NCBI GenBank assembly: GCA_947462865.1
Contig: CANHRW010000131.1
Span: 1-5,812 of the forward strand
DNA from: Bacteroidota bacterium
Lineage (GTDB): Bacteria > Bacteroidota > Bacteroidia > UKL13-3
Length of the DNA: 5,812 bases
Direction: 5' to 3'
Shown here: in pieces, positions 1 through 5,812 of the stretch
Layout of the letters: each line of letters starts with the position of its first letter
How positions within the stretch are numbered: the first letter of the stretch is position 1
The notes under the pieces: generated by a model
Told to the model about the DNA's origin: nothing
What the model saw: only the letters and a program-made list of their open reading frames with translations
Databases searched by the model: none
Program-made: the position numbers and the translations under genes

Positions 1-1
1 C

Positions 2-1387
2 ATCTGTTCAGGTGGTGATCCTGTAGCATTTGCATCAACAGTTACAGGATCTGCGACTGGAACACTTTCGTATCAATGGCAGTACTCAACGGATAATGTG
101 ACATGGGTTAATGTTCCCTCATCTCCTTCTGGAACCGGTGTAAATTACAACGCTGGTCCTTTGAGTACAACAACGTATTTCCGAAGACAAACATTGAGCA
201 CGCTTAATGGGTTTATTTGTTCAGCAAGCAGTAATACACTAACTGTTTCTGTAAATCAAGTGGATGCTGGTGTCATTGGTGCTGATCAAACCTTATGCAG
301 TGGCGGAACACCGTCTACCTTATCCTATCTTTCTGTTCCATCTGGATCAGGCACCTTATCGTATCAGTGGCAATATTCCAACAATGGAACAACTTGGAAC
401 ATTATTACTGGTGGAACAGGTGCGTCTCTAACTTCTGCTCAAATGGGGGCCTTGACAGCTACAAGGTATTATCATGTTATTGTAACAAGTTCTTTCAATG
501 GTGTAGTATGCACATCCACGTCAAATGTGGTAACGATTTCAATAAATGCAATTAGTTCTGGAGTTATAGGGTCAAATCAAACTGTATGCGTTTACAGCGA
601 CCCATCAAGTTTAACTTTTACCACGGCACCAGCTGTTTCTGGTAATTTGACTTATCAATGGCAATACTCAAACGATAACACGAATTGGGCAGATCTTTCT
701 GGTGGATCCTTGAGTTCCTATGATCCGGCGAGTTTATCTCTTACAACCTATTATCATGCAATCGTCACATCCACATTAAATGGAATCAACTGTTCAGCAA
801 CAACGAATTCAGTTACTATTACCGTAAATGCATTTAATCCAGGCACGATAGGTAGCGATCAAACGATCTGTCCGGGAGGTATTCCGGCTACTTTTACATC
901 AATGAGCGCCCCATCAGGAACAGGTACATTCTCCTATCAGTGGCAATCTTCCTCGGATAATTCAGTCTGGCCCAATAATAATAATATTTCAGGTGCAACC
1001 GCGGCTACATATAGCGCAACCTCAGGTATCTCTGTAATTACCTATTATCGAAGAATTACCAATCATACTGCAAACGGAATAACTTGTTCTTTACCCACAA
1101 ATATTGTTACAATTTCTCTCCCTTCTGCCGGTTCGGTGAGTTCGTCACAAACAATCTGTTCAGGAAGTTTGCCTTCATCTTTAGCTGTAGTAGGAGCAAC
1201 TGGAACTCCATTATGGCAAACATCAACAAACGGCACCTCATGGAGCTCTACCGGTATAACTGGAACCACCTTATCGTCATCTCAAATAGGTGCTTTGTCG
1301 ATCTCTTGTTATTACAGAGTCATCATTTCTGGTGTGACGTGTTCGCCAAGTATAGTTAGCAACTCTGTTTTAATAACCGTTTTAACA
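2..1387 (+). repeat. Five tandem YQWQ-type Ig-like modules (coding repeat array)
   Basis: Approximate module limits are 2-259 (5' end cut by the window), 260-550, 551-835, 836-1123 and 1124-1387. The codons for the central YQW or LW motif recur at 71, 362 and 653 (period 291 bases, 97 residues), at 935 (94 residues later), and in degenerate form near 1208 (91 residues later). The repeats have diverged at the DNA level but remain visible: the 36 bases starting at 71 and at 653 match at 28 positions. Each module has one Cys near its start and one near its end, 68-72 residues apart in modules 1-4. The array probably continues upstream of the window. Confidence 0.9.
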
Positions 1388-2455
1388 TCACCCACAATTA
1401 ATGCAGGCAATGATCAAGCTATATGTTATGGTAATTCAGTTACGCTTTCAGCCTCAGGTGGCACCTCTTATTCTTGGAATAACGGAGTAACGAATAATGC
1501 ACCATTTATTCCTGTTTCAACACTAAATTATACGGTAACAGGGACAGCTTCAAATGGATGTACAAATACGGATCAGGTACTTGTCACCGTTAATCCAACT
1601 CAAAACGTTTCAATTATAAATAATAACCCTGGGTTAATTTGTCAAGGACAATCATTTACACTTAGTTCATCTATTTCTTCAGGTGTATCCTATCAATGGT
1701 TACGAAATGGAATTCCTATTACTGGTGAAAACAGTTCCATTTACTCTGGCACACTTTCCGGGTCTTATACACTTGTTATAACAACCTCACTTGGTTGCAG
1801 TTCAACACCAGCACCTGTGAGTATAACTATTACACCCCTACCTACAGTTTCTGCCGGCGCAGATCAAGAAATTTGTGAGGGTAGTTTGGTCACTTTAACA
1901 GGTTCTGGAGCATCGAATTATTCTTGGAACAACGGTGTAAATGATGGAGTTGCGTTTATTCCAACAAGCACAACAACCTACACGGTATCAACCACGGCAA
2001 GCACGGGTTGCATTGGTACAGATCAAGTAGTTGTAACTGTGCATTATCCCACGACTTCTGTGATCAATACTACAAGTATGGGTGATTATTATTTAAACGG
2101 GACTCTTTATTCACAAAACGGAACCTACACTCAAAACACCCTTAATCAGTTCGGATGTGACAGTACTATAACATTGAATTTAACGATTGTTTATGCAGGG
2201 GTTATTGACTTTGAGAAGCTTAGCGGGTTTTCTATATACCCAAACCCATCATCTGATGGATATTTTATTATTAAAAAGCCTCAAAATTTTGGAACTTATA
2301 AATTGCGCATACTTTCTAGTATTGGAAACGAATTATTTCATTTAGAACCTAATACAGAATTTATTGATTTATTTTCCCAACCAAGTGGAGTCTATTTATT
2401 GGAAATTCAATCTGAATCAAAAATTATCGTCATTAGATTGATCAAGTCAAGTTAG
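2..2455 (+). CDS. Large T9SS-secreted Ig-like repeat protein, 3' part (start outside window)
   Basis: The frame is open from the first bases to a TAG at 2453-2455, giving 817 visible residues; the N terminus and signal peptide lie upstream. Counting from the first visible codon: residues 1-462 are five tandem Ig-like modules with the recurring pattern G-IGSxQTIC ... YQWQxSxDNxxW ... TYYxxIVTSxxNGxxC ... VTIxVN; 463-532 and 613-682 are two similar 70-residue modules (AGxDQxIC ... YSWNNGV ... TDQVxVTV) flanking a different Ig-like module at 533-612; about 684-733 is a small module with GCDSTITLNL; about 743-817 is a type A T9SS sorting domain. No catalytic motif is seen. Inference: an exported surface or adhesin-like protein that crosses the inner membrane by Sec and the outer membrane by the T9SS, then is anchored or released. 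The GTG at 98 is an internal valine within a repeat, not a start. A specific ligand or gene name cannot be assigned. Confidence 0.93.
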   Translation: MCSGGDPVAFASTVTGSATGTLSYQWQYSTDNVTWVNVPSSPSGTGVNYNAGPLSTTTYFRRQTLSTLNGFICSASSNTLTVSVNQVDAGVIGADQTLCSGGTPSTLSYLSVPSGSGTLSYQWQYSNNGTTWNIITGGTGASLTSAQMGALTATRYYHVIVTSSFNGVVCTSTSNVVTISINAISSGVIGSNQTVCVYSDPSSLTFTTAPAVSGNLTYQWQYSNDNTNWADLSGGSLSSYDPASLSLTTYYHAIVTSTLNGINCSATTNSVTITVNAFNPGTIGSDQTICPGGIPATFTSMSAPSGTGTFSYQWQSSSDNSVWPNNNNISGATAATYSATSGISVITYYRRITNHTANGITCSLPTNIVTISLPSAGSVSSSQTICSGSLPSSLAVVGATGTPLWQTSTNGTSWSSTGITGTTLSSSQIGALSISCYYRVIISGVTCSPSIVSNSVLITVLTSPTINAGNDQAICYGNSVTLSASGGTSYSWNNGVTNNAPFIPVSTLNYTVTGTASNGCTNTDQVLVTVNPTQNVSIINNNPGLICQGQSFTLSSSISSGVSYQWLRNGIPITGENSSIYSGTLSGSYTLVITTSLGCSSTPAPVSITITPLPTVSAGADQEICEGSLVTLTGSGASNYSWNNGVNDGVAFIPTSTTTYTVSTTASTGCIGTDQVVVTVHYPTTSVINTTSMGDYYLNGTLYSQNGTYTQNTLNQFGCDSTITLNLTIVYAGVIDFEKLSGFSIYPNPSSDGYFIIKKPQNFGTYKLRILSSIGNELFHLEPNTEFIDLFSQPSGVYLLEIQSESKIIVIRLIKSS
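1388..2047 (+). repeat. Second Ig-like repeat class: two 70-residue modules around a divergent one
   Basis: Modules at 1388-1597 and 1838-2047 share AGxDQxIC, a VTL segment, YSWNNGV, FIPxST, YTV, GC and TDQVxVTV in the same order with almost no gaps. Between them, 1598-1837 encodes a different Ig-like domain with ICQGQSFTL, YQWLRNG and GSYTLVITTSLGC. This 70-residue class is common in secreted Bacteroidota proteins, usually near the C terminus, which is its position here. Confidence 0.85.
2225..2452 (+). other. Type A T9SS C-terminal sorting domain (coding segment)
   Basis: The last ~75 residues of the first protein have the layout of the Por-secretion-system type A C-terminal domain. They start with FSIYPNPSSDG, continue through alternating beta-strand segments (YKLRILSSIGNELF), a short polar stretch, then SGVYLLEI, and end with a basic tail VIRLIKSS. 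In characterised members this domain directs translocation across the outer membrane and is removed by the PorU sortase, often with attachment to A-type lipopolysaccharide. The family assignment rests on pattern recognition, but the match is very typical. Confidence 0.92.
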
Positions 2456-2520
2456 TAATTAGAAAAGTGTAACAACTTAAAAAATCAAAATTCTAGCCAA
2501 ACGTTAAAAATCAAATTATT

Positions 2521-2570
2521 CCGGTTGCCGGTTCACGCTAACAGTTTAAAAAAAGGTCAAAGGCGGTCAA
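2521..2570. repeat. Short direct-repeat pairs in a G+C-richer intergenic patch
   Basis: CCGGTT occurs twice with one base between copies (2521-2526 and 2528-2533), which also allows a small CCGG-TTG-CCGG hairpin. GGTCAA occurs twice, 10 bases apart (2555-2560 and 2565-2570). The patch is richer in G+C than the surrounding spacer. It could be a protein-binding site, the remnant of a lost element, or chance. Confidence 0.35.
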
Positions 2571-2635
2571 GTTAAAATCGGTGAGCAAAAACCAAATGAT
2601 GGGTATTCAATTAGATGTATTAAGGAATAACTAAA

Positions 2636-2704
2636 ATGATTTTAATTAAGAAAATTGGGGGAATCATCTATTTTATCCAATTAATAAGTACAGAATTCTT
2701 TTAA
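2636..2704 (+). CDS. Doubtful 22-residue hydrophobic ORF
   Basis: An ATG at 2636 opens 22 codons ending with TAA at 2702-2704. The peptide is hydrophobic with two lysines near the start (MILIKKIGGIIYFIQL..., then polar STEFF), resembling a short membrane peptide or the beginning of a signal peptide. AAGGA lies about 10 bases upstream of the ATG, a possible ribosome binding site, although Bacteroidota depend little on such sites. No promoter matching the Bacteroidota consensus was found just upstream. In AT-rich DNA an ORF this short is easily chance, so it may be non-functional or the remnant of a lost gene start. Confidence 0.12.
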   Translation: MILIKKIGGIIYFIQLISTEFF

Positions 2705-2780
2705 TCGTATAATTTCAAAAATCACAAACATATTACAAGTGTTCCAAAACAAAAGCTTTTAAAAGTTTGATGTTTATTTT

Positions 2781-2811
2781 TTTGCTGAATTATTTAATAA
2801 AATTACCTTTG
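2781..2811 (+). promoter_or_regulatory. Bacteroidota-type promoter for the second large gene
   Basis: TTTG at 2781-2784 is followed after 19 bases by TACCTTTG at 2804-2811. This fits the -33 (TTG/TTTG) and -7 (TAnnTTTG) elements recognised by the primary sigma factor of Bacteroidota. Transcription would start near 2815-2819, leaving a leader of about 45 bases before the proposed TTG start. It suggests the second gene is transcribed on its own rather than only by readthrough from the first. Confidence 0.72.
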
Positions 2812-2814
2812 AAA

Positions 2815-2834
2815 GGTATATATAATATATATCC
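2815..2834 (+). other. A/T-rich inverted repeat at the predicted transcript start
   Basis: GG, an alternating T/A run, and CC form an imperfect inverted repeat. GG can pair with CC and the T/A arms can pair with each other with one bulged base. It lies where the transcript is expected to begin, so it could form a weak 5' hairpin or simply ease strand opening. The stem is nearly all A-U, so a regulatory role is speculative. Confidence 0.3.
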
Positions 2835-2862
2835 ATTTTTTACCTTGACATCTAATTATATT

Positions 2863-2949
2863 TTGATTAAGACTACTGCCATTCACAAAAAAATCACTAA
2901 AATTTTAGTGCTCCTTATATTTTTGACAAAATCAAGTATTTTTTTTTCA
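2863..2949 (+). other. Sec signal peptide of the second protein (coding segment)
   Basis: From the TTG, residues 1-13 carry lysines (MIKTTAIHKKITK), followed by a hydrophobic core ILVLLIFL and a short region TKSSIFFS. Likely signal peptidase I cleavage is between Ser29 and Gln30 (FFS|QCSG), a form common in Flavobacteriia. A Cys follows at 31, but Gln at -1 does not fit a lipobox, so a lipoprotein is unlikely. Confidence 0.8.
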
Positions 2950-5812
2950 CAATGCTCAGGTATATCTGTTTCATTAGGTCAAGATCAGTTTTTTTGCACA
3001 AATCAATCCGTTAATCTTACAGCTGCAATTTCTGGAACATCAATCTCACCGAGTTCAATTTCGTGGTCGAATAACGGAAACCCATTGTCCGGAAGTAATA
3101 CATTGTTAAATGTTAATTTAAACTCTCAAAATCAGGGTAATTATTCTGTTTCAATCAATGTAAATGGTTGTTCAATTCAAGATGAAATCAATTTAGCGAT
3201 ATTAAATCCAGGGTCAATTTCTTCGAATCAGACAATTTGTTCAAATAGCACTCCAAACTCTCTATCGAGCACAACAAATGCTTCGATTGCAAATGGTGGA
3301 ATTATTTCATACCAATGGCAATCTTCTTTGGATAATTCAACTTGGACAAATATTTCGGGCGCAACTTTGTCCACTTATTCACCTTCAAGCCTATCTCAAG
3401 ATACATATTATCGCAGAGTAGCCAATTTAGTAGTAAACAATCAAGTTCAATGTTCTTTAAACAGTAACATCGTTTTTATTGATGTAATTTCAGGTGTTTC
3501 AATAAATGCAGGAGCTGATATCTCCACTTGTGCTGGACAAACTGTGAGTTTTTCTCCTGCAATAAGTGGAGCCGGTAGCTATAGTGTGCAATATCAATGG
3601 GCCGGCCCTTCTGGTTACAACAGCTCAACTTATAATCCAACCATTTCAAACATTAACAATAATAATTCAGGCACATATACATTATTAGCTTCAATTGGAA
3701 ATTGCACAGTTCAAGACAATTTATCATTGAATGTATATAACATTGGTATAACGAGTAACTCCTTTAATTCTACCAATTCACAACTTGTAAAATGTTTGAG
3801 TTCCCCCACTGCTTCAGGTGTAATTGGTGTTACTTTGGTTCTACCGTCAAATTTATCGGCTGTACAAAGTGTAACTATAAATTGGGGAGACGGTGCGCCT
3901 CAAACAATAGCTGCATCTAGTTATTCGGCCCTTCAAACACATAACTATCTACCTGGGTCGTATACATTAACAGTGACAATGACTTTGAATATAGGATGTT
4001 CTACTACAATCAGCTATCCTGTTTTTGTTGGTAGTTCACCTTCTCCAGCAACTTTGGCGTTATTTATTAATCAAGCGAATGGATGCGTGCCGCATTCTAC
4101 AGATTATACATTTAATGTGCCAGCGTCAAATGTAAACGGAACAACTTATACGGTCGATTGGGGAGATGGATCGCCAACAGTTGTTTACACTCATCCAAAT
4201 ACACCAGCGACATTATCCCATGTATTTGATGAATCTTCATGTGGCAATTCAGTTACAATATCAGGGACTACTTACAACAATGTTTATCAACCATCAGTGA
4301 TAACAATGAATCCATGTTCGGTACAGCCGCAACCATCAGCAGCTGGATTAATTTCCGTTGGCCTGCCTCCAGAAGCCTCCTTTACGATTAATAGATATAC
4401 GATATGTCCTAATGGTATTGTTCAATTGAATAATACTTCAGATTTTGGTTTAACGATTCCTACAGCTACTGGTGCAAGTTGTGATAATACTGCACCTTAT
4501 TATTGGACAATTACACCGGCTAATTCATCTGGAAATAATTTATGGTCGGTAACAAGTGGCAGTTTGGGTAATAATAATGGTTATCCAAACGACCAAACTA
4601 TCTGGACCAATGGAACAATGACACCGAATATTCAATTTTATACTTCTGGAACTTATACAATCCAATTGAATGTGATGAATCCTTGTGGGTTGAGTACCTA
4701 TTCAAAAACAATTTGTGTTATTCAGCCCCCTATTTGTTCAATCGTCAATAATAATTCAATTGGTTGTTCCCCACTAACTATTAATGTTTCAAGTAATTCA
4801 ACATTGCCTTTGTGCGGAACAACTGCTATTCCTGTAACTTATAACTGGTCAGTTACTAACCCGCCTTCGTGCAGTGGTTGTTCTAGTTCTGTCGCTTCAC
4901 CTGGTGCAAGTTCGACATCAATAATTTTAACAAATAACTCTAATTCAATTCAAACTTATACAATAAACTTATCGATTACTCCTCTCGATCCTATTACGAA
5001 TCAACCACTTTCTAATCCTAGTTGTTCCACTAGTTGCTCAATAACTATGCAGGTGTATCCTAAAGTCCAAATAACTCCACTAACATCATGCAGTGGTGCA
5101 TTAAATTGGAATTTATCCAACCAAGTTAATGTTCCATCAAATTTTACATGGCAAGCAACGAACAATAATAATGTTTCAGGAGAAACATCACAATTACAAA
5201 GTTCTAGCTCAATTAACGATTTATTGGTCAATACATCTACATCTTCACAGACTGTTACTTATACAATAAATGCATTGTCAGTTTCAGGAAGTTGCCCAGC
5301 AAGTGCAACATTCACAGCTGATTTAGCAGCACCATTAGTAATCCAACCTCTAACAAATCAAACAATTTGTGTTGGTGGGGGAATAAGTTCCCCTGGCCTA
5401 ACTCTTGATTATACCGGTGGTAATGGAACTCCAACTTATTCATGGCAATTAAATTCAAACATCATTAACGGAGCTATTTCGAATATCTATAGCCCAACTT
5501 CCTTTTCCGCTGCCGGATCTTATGTTTATACTGGCACTGTTTCACTAGGGCAATCGGGATGCATTCAAACTGCAACCCAACAAGCGACAATCACTGTTGT
5601 TAATGACCCAACAATCAGTTTGCAGCCAATTGGGTCATCGTATTGTCAGAATGCGGCACCTGTGAGCGCATTGAGTGTTTCGGCAACAGGCGGGACAGGA
5701 TCATTTTCATACCAATGGTATAGTAGTGCAACAAATACGACATCAGGTGGCGCAGCAATAAGCGGAGCTACAAGTTCGAGTTACACACCACCGGTGACGA
5801 CTGTTGGAACAG
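2863..5812 (+). CDS. Large exported Ig/PKD repeat protein, 5' part (end outside window)
   Basis: The frame runs without a stop from the proposed TTG start to the window edge (983 codons). TTG 2863 gives a normal signal peptide (residues 1-29) and lies about 45 bases after the predicted transcript start. The in-frame ATG at 2770 lies before the promoter, and the GTG at 2908 would remove the basic n-region. Domains: Ig-like 31-114; YQWQ module 115-209, related to the repeats of the upstream gene; Ig-like 210-292; PKD about 293-390 (NWGDG at 340-344); PKD about 391-475 (DWGDG at 432-436); Cys-containing PKD-like domains about 476-825; Ig-like 826-914; a further Ig-like repeat from 915 (YQWYS, SYTPP), cut by the edge. 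Inference: a very large secreted or surface adhesin-like protein; a T9SS sorting domain is expected at the unseen C terminus. No enzyme motif was found and no gene name can be given. Confidence 0.88.
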   Translation, partial: MIKTTAIHKKITKILVLLIFLTKSSIFFSQCSGISVSLGQDQFFCTNQSVNLTAAISGTSISPSSISWSNNGNPLSGSNTLLNVNLNSQNQGNYSVSINVNGCSIQDEINLAILNPGSISSNQTICSNSTPNSLSSTTNASIANGGIISYQWQSSLDNSTWTNISGATLSTYSPSSLSQDTYYRRVANLVVNNQVQCSLNSNIVFIDVISGVSINAGADISTCAGQTVSFSPAISGAGSYSVQYQWAGPSGYNSSTYNPTISNINNNNSGTYTLLASIGNCTVQDNLSLNVYNIGITSNSFNSTNSQLVKCLSSPTASGVIGVTLVLPSNLSAVQSVTINWGDGAPQTIAASSYSALQTHNYLPGSYTLTVTMTLNIGCSTTISYPVFVGSSPSPATLALFINQANGCVPHSTDYTFNVPASNVNGTTYTVDWGDGSPTVVYTHPNTPATLSHVFDESSCGNSVTISGTTYNNVYQPSVITMNPCSVQPQPSAAGLISVGLPPEASFTINRYTICPNGIVQLNNTSDFGLTIPTATGASCDNTAPYYWTITPANSSGNNLWSVTSGSLGNNNGYPNDQTIWTNGTMTPNIQFYTSGTYTIQLNVMNPCGLSTYSKTICVIQPPICSIVNNNSIGCSPLTINVSSNSTLPLCGTTAIPVTYNWSVTNPPSCSGCSSSVASPGASSTSIILTNNSNSIQTYTINLSITPLDPITNQPLSNPSCSTSCSITMQVYPKVQITPLTSCSGALNWNLSNQVNVPSNFTWQATNNNNVSGETSQLQSSSSINDLLVNTSTSSQTVTYTINALSVSGSCPASATFTADLAAPLVIQPLTNQTICVGGGISSPGLTLDYTGGNGTPTYSWQLNSNIINGAISNIYSPTSFSAAGSYVYTGTVSLGQSGCIQTATQQATITVVNDPTISLQPIGSSYCQNAAPVSALSVSATGGTGSFSYQWYSSATNTTSGGAAISGATSSSYTPPVTTVGT
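3205..3489 (+). repeat. YQWQ-type Ig-like module shared with the upstream gene
   Basis: Residues 115-209 of the second protein follow the same order as the upstream array: NPGSISSNQTIC, SYQWQSSLDNSTW, ISGATxxTYS, TYYRRV, QCSLNSNIV. The two cysteines (126 and 197) are 71 residues apart, as in modules 1 and 2 of the first gene. The closest relative in the window is the module at 836-1123, which has NPGTIGSDQTIC, YQWQSSSDNSVW, TYYRR and CSLPTNIV. The 36 bases at 3310-3345 and 935-970 match at 29 positions. Confidence 0.85.
3739..4287 (+). other. Two PKD domains (coding segment)
   Basis: The first domain has VTINWGDGAPQ followed by THNYLPGSYTLTVTM. The second has YTVDWGDGSPT followed by LSHVFDESSCG. 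A WGDG motif followed by an H-Y/F ... G-Y strand is the hallmark of PKD domains, beta-sandwich folds used as spacers or binding modules in surface proteins and secreted enzymes. Domain edges are approximate. Confidence 0.8.
4288..5337 (+). other. Cys-containing PKD-like region, not tandemly repetitive (coding segment)
   Basis: Residues about 476-825 form several domains that do not resemble one another closely. One has YYWTITP and GTYTIQLNVMNPCG. One has GCSPLTINV, YNWSVTNPP and the cysteine groups CSGC (670-673) and CSTSC (721-725). One has VPSNFTWQAT, NVSGET and VTYTINALSVSGSCP. The last resembles the PKD-like family common in Bacteroidota repeat proteins, in which a W-x-A strand is followed by VSG and VTYxxxxxxxxGCP. 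Individual family names are uncertain. Confidence 0.6.

Larger units (their letters stand above)
2456..2862. other. Intergenic region with no convincing gene; promoter at its right end
   Basis: About 407 bases separate the two large genes. The TAG stop of the first gene is followed directly by an in-frame TAA at 2456. No strong G+C-rich hairpin with a following T run appears, so I cannot place a terminator. Items seen: an imperfect A/T-rich direct repeat (2477-2492 and 2504-2517), a locally G+C-richer patch with two short direct-repeat pairs (2521-2570), a doubtful 22-codon ORF (2636-2704), the 10-base palindrome AAAAGCTTTT at 2751-2760, and a promoter at 2781-2811. No tRNA-like or transposon-like structure was recognised. 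Confidence 0.75.

Noticed and set aside
98..100. GTG as a possible start of the first gene
   Set aside because: The same frame is open to the window start and the codon is an internal valine in the DNxxTW motif of a repeat module, so the gene begins upstream.
295..555. 86-codon plus-strand ORF in another frame
   Set aside because: It overlaps the repeat-coding frame completely; its Cys/Trp-rich product is an out-of-frame reading of the Ig-like repeats.
1063..1269. 68-codon minus-strand ORF
   Set aside because: It lies inside the main coding frame, with no promoter or recognisable domain; an antisense reading of the repeats.
1084..1359. 91-codon plus-strand ORF in another frame
   Set aside because: It lies inside the main gene, with no recognisable domain; an out-of-frame reading.
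2..1387. CRISPR-like or mobile repeat array
   Set aside because: The roughly 290-base periodicity is in frame, diverged mainly as coding sequence, and explained by tandem Ig-like protein modules.
2466..2485. Possible terminator hairpin after the first gene
   Set aside because: Only a four-base stem (AAGT/ACTT) is possible and it is followed by A rather than T, so it is not a credible rightward intrinsic terminator.
2770..2772. In-frame ATG as the start of the second gene
   Set aside because: It lies upstream of the TTTG/TACCTTTG promoter elements and would bury the signal peptide behind about 31 extra residues.
2938..2955. Lipoprotein signal (FSQC) in the second protein
   Set aside because: Gln just before the Cys does not fit the lipobox; cleavage between Ser and Gln by signal peptidase I is more likely.
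5001..5231. 76-codon minus-strand ORF
   Set aside because: It is fully inside the second large gene, whose frame encodes a coherent series of PKD/Ig-like domains; no independent support.

Overview
The window comes from an AT-rich bacterial genome, almost certainly Bacteroidota and probably Flavobacteriia or a near relative. Three things support this. The first protein ends in a type A C-terminal sorting domain of the type IX secretion system (T9SS). The Ig-like/PKD repeat families in both genes are typical of secreted Bacteroidota proteins. The intergenic promoter matches the Bacteroidota form (TTTG, 19-base spacer, TAnnTTTG) rather than the E. coli -35/-10 form.

Layout: (1) 2-2455, the 3' part of a large rightward gene whose beginning lies outside the window. 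It encodes at least five tandem Ig-like modules of about 91-97 residues (YQWQ type), a block of three shorter Ig-like modules, a small 'GCDST' module, and the T9SS sorting domain. (2) 2456-2862, about 407 bases without a convincing gene. It holds a short patch of direct repeats, a doubtful 22-codon ORF and, at its right end, a good promoter. (3) 2863-5812, the 5' part of a second large rightward gene, still open at the window edge (983 codons seen). It begins with a Sec signal peptide, probably from a TTG start. An Ig-like domain, one YQWQ module related to those of the first gene, another Ig-like domain, two PKD domains with WGDG motifs, several Cys-containing PKD-like domains, and further Ig-like repeats follow.

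Both products look like very large exported surface or adhesin-like proteins. The first carries the T9SS signal at its C terminus. The second probably does too, but its C terminus is not visible. The shared module and same orientation suggest a cluster of related repeat proteins that exchange modules. The second gene has its own promoter, so the two need not form an operon. No enzyme, RNA gene, mobile element or CRISPR array is visible. I see no clear evidence of an undescribed system. The points most worth checking are the start-codon region of the second gene, the T9 tract in its signal peptide, and the module sharing between the genes.
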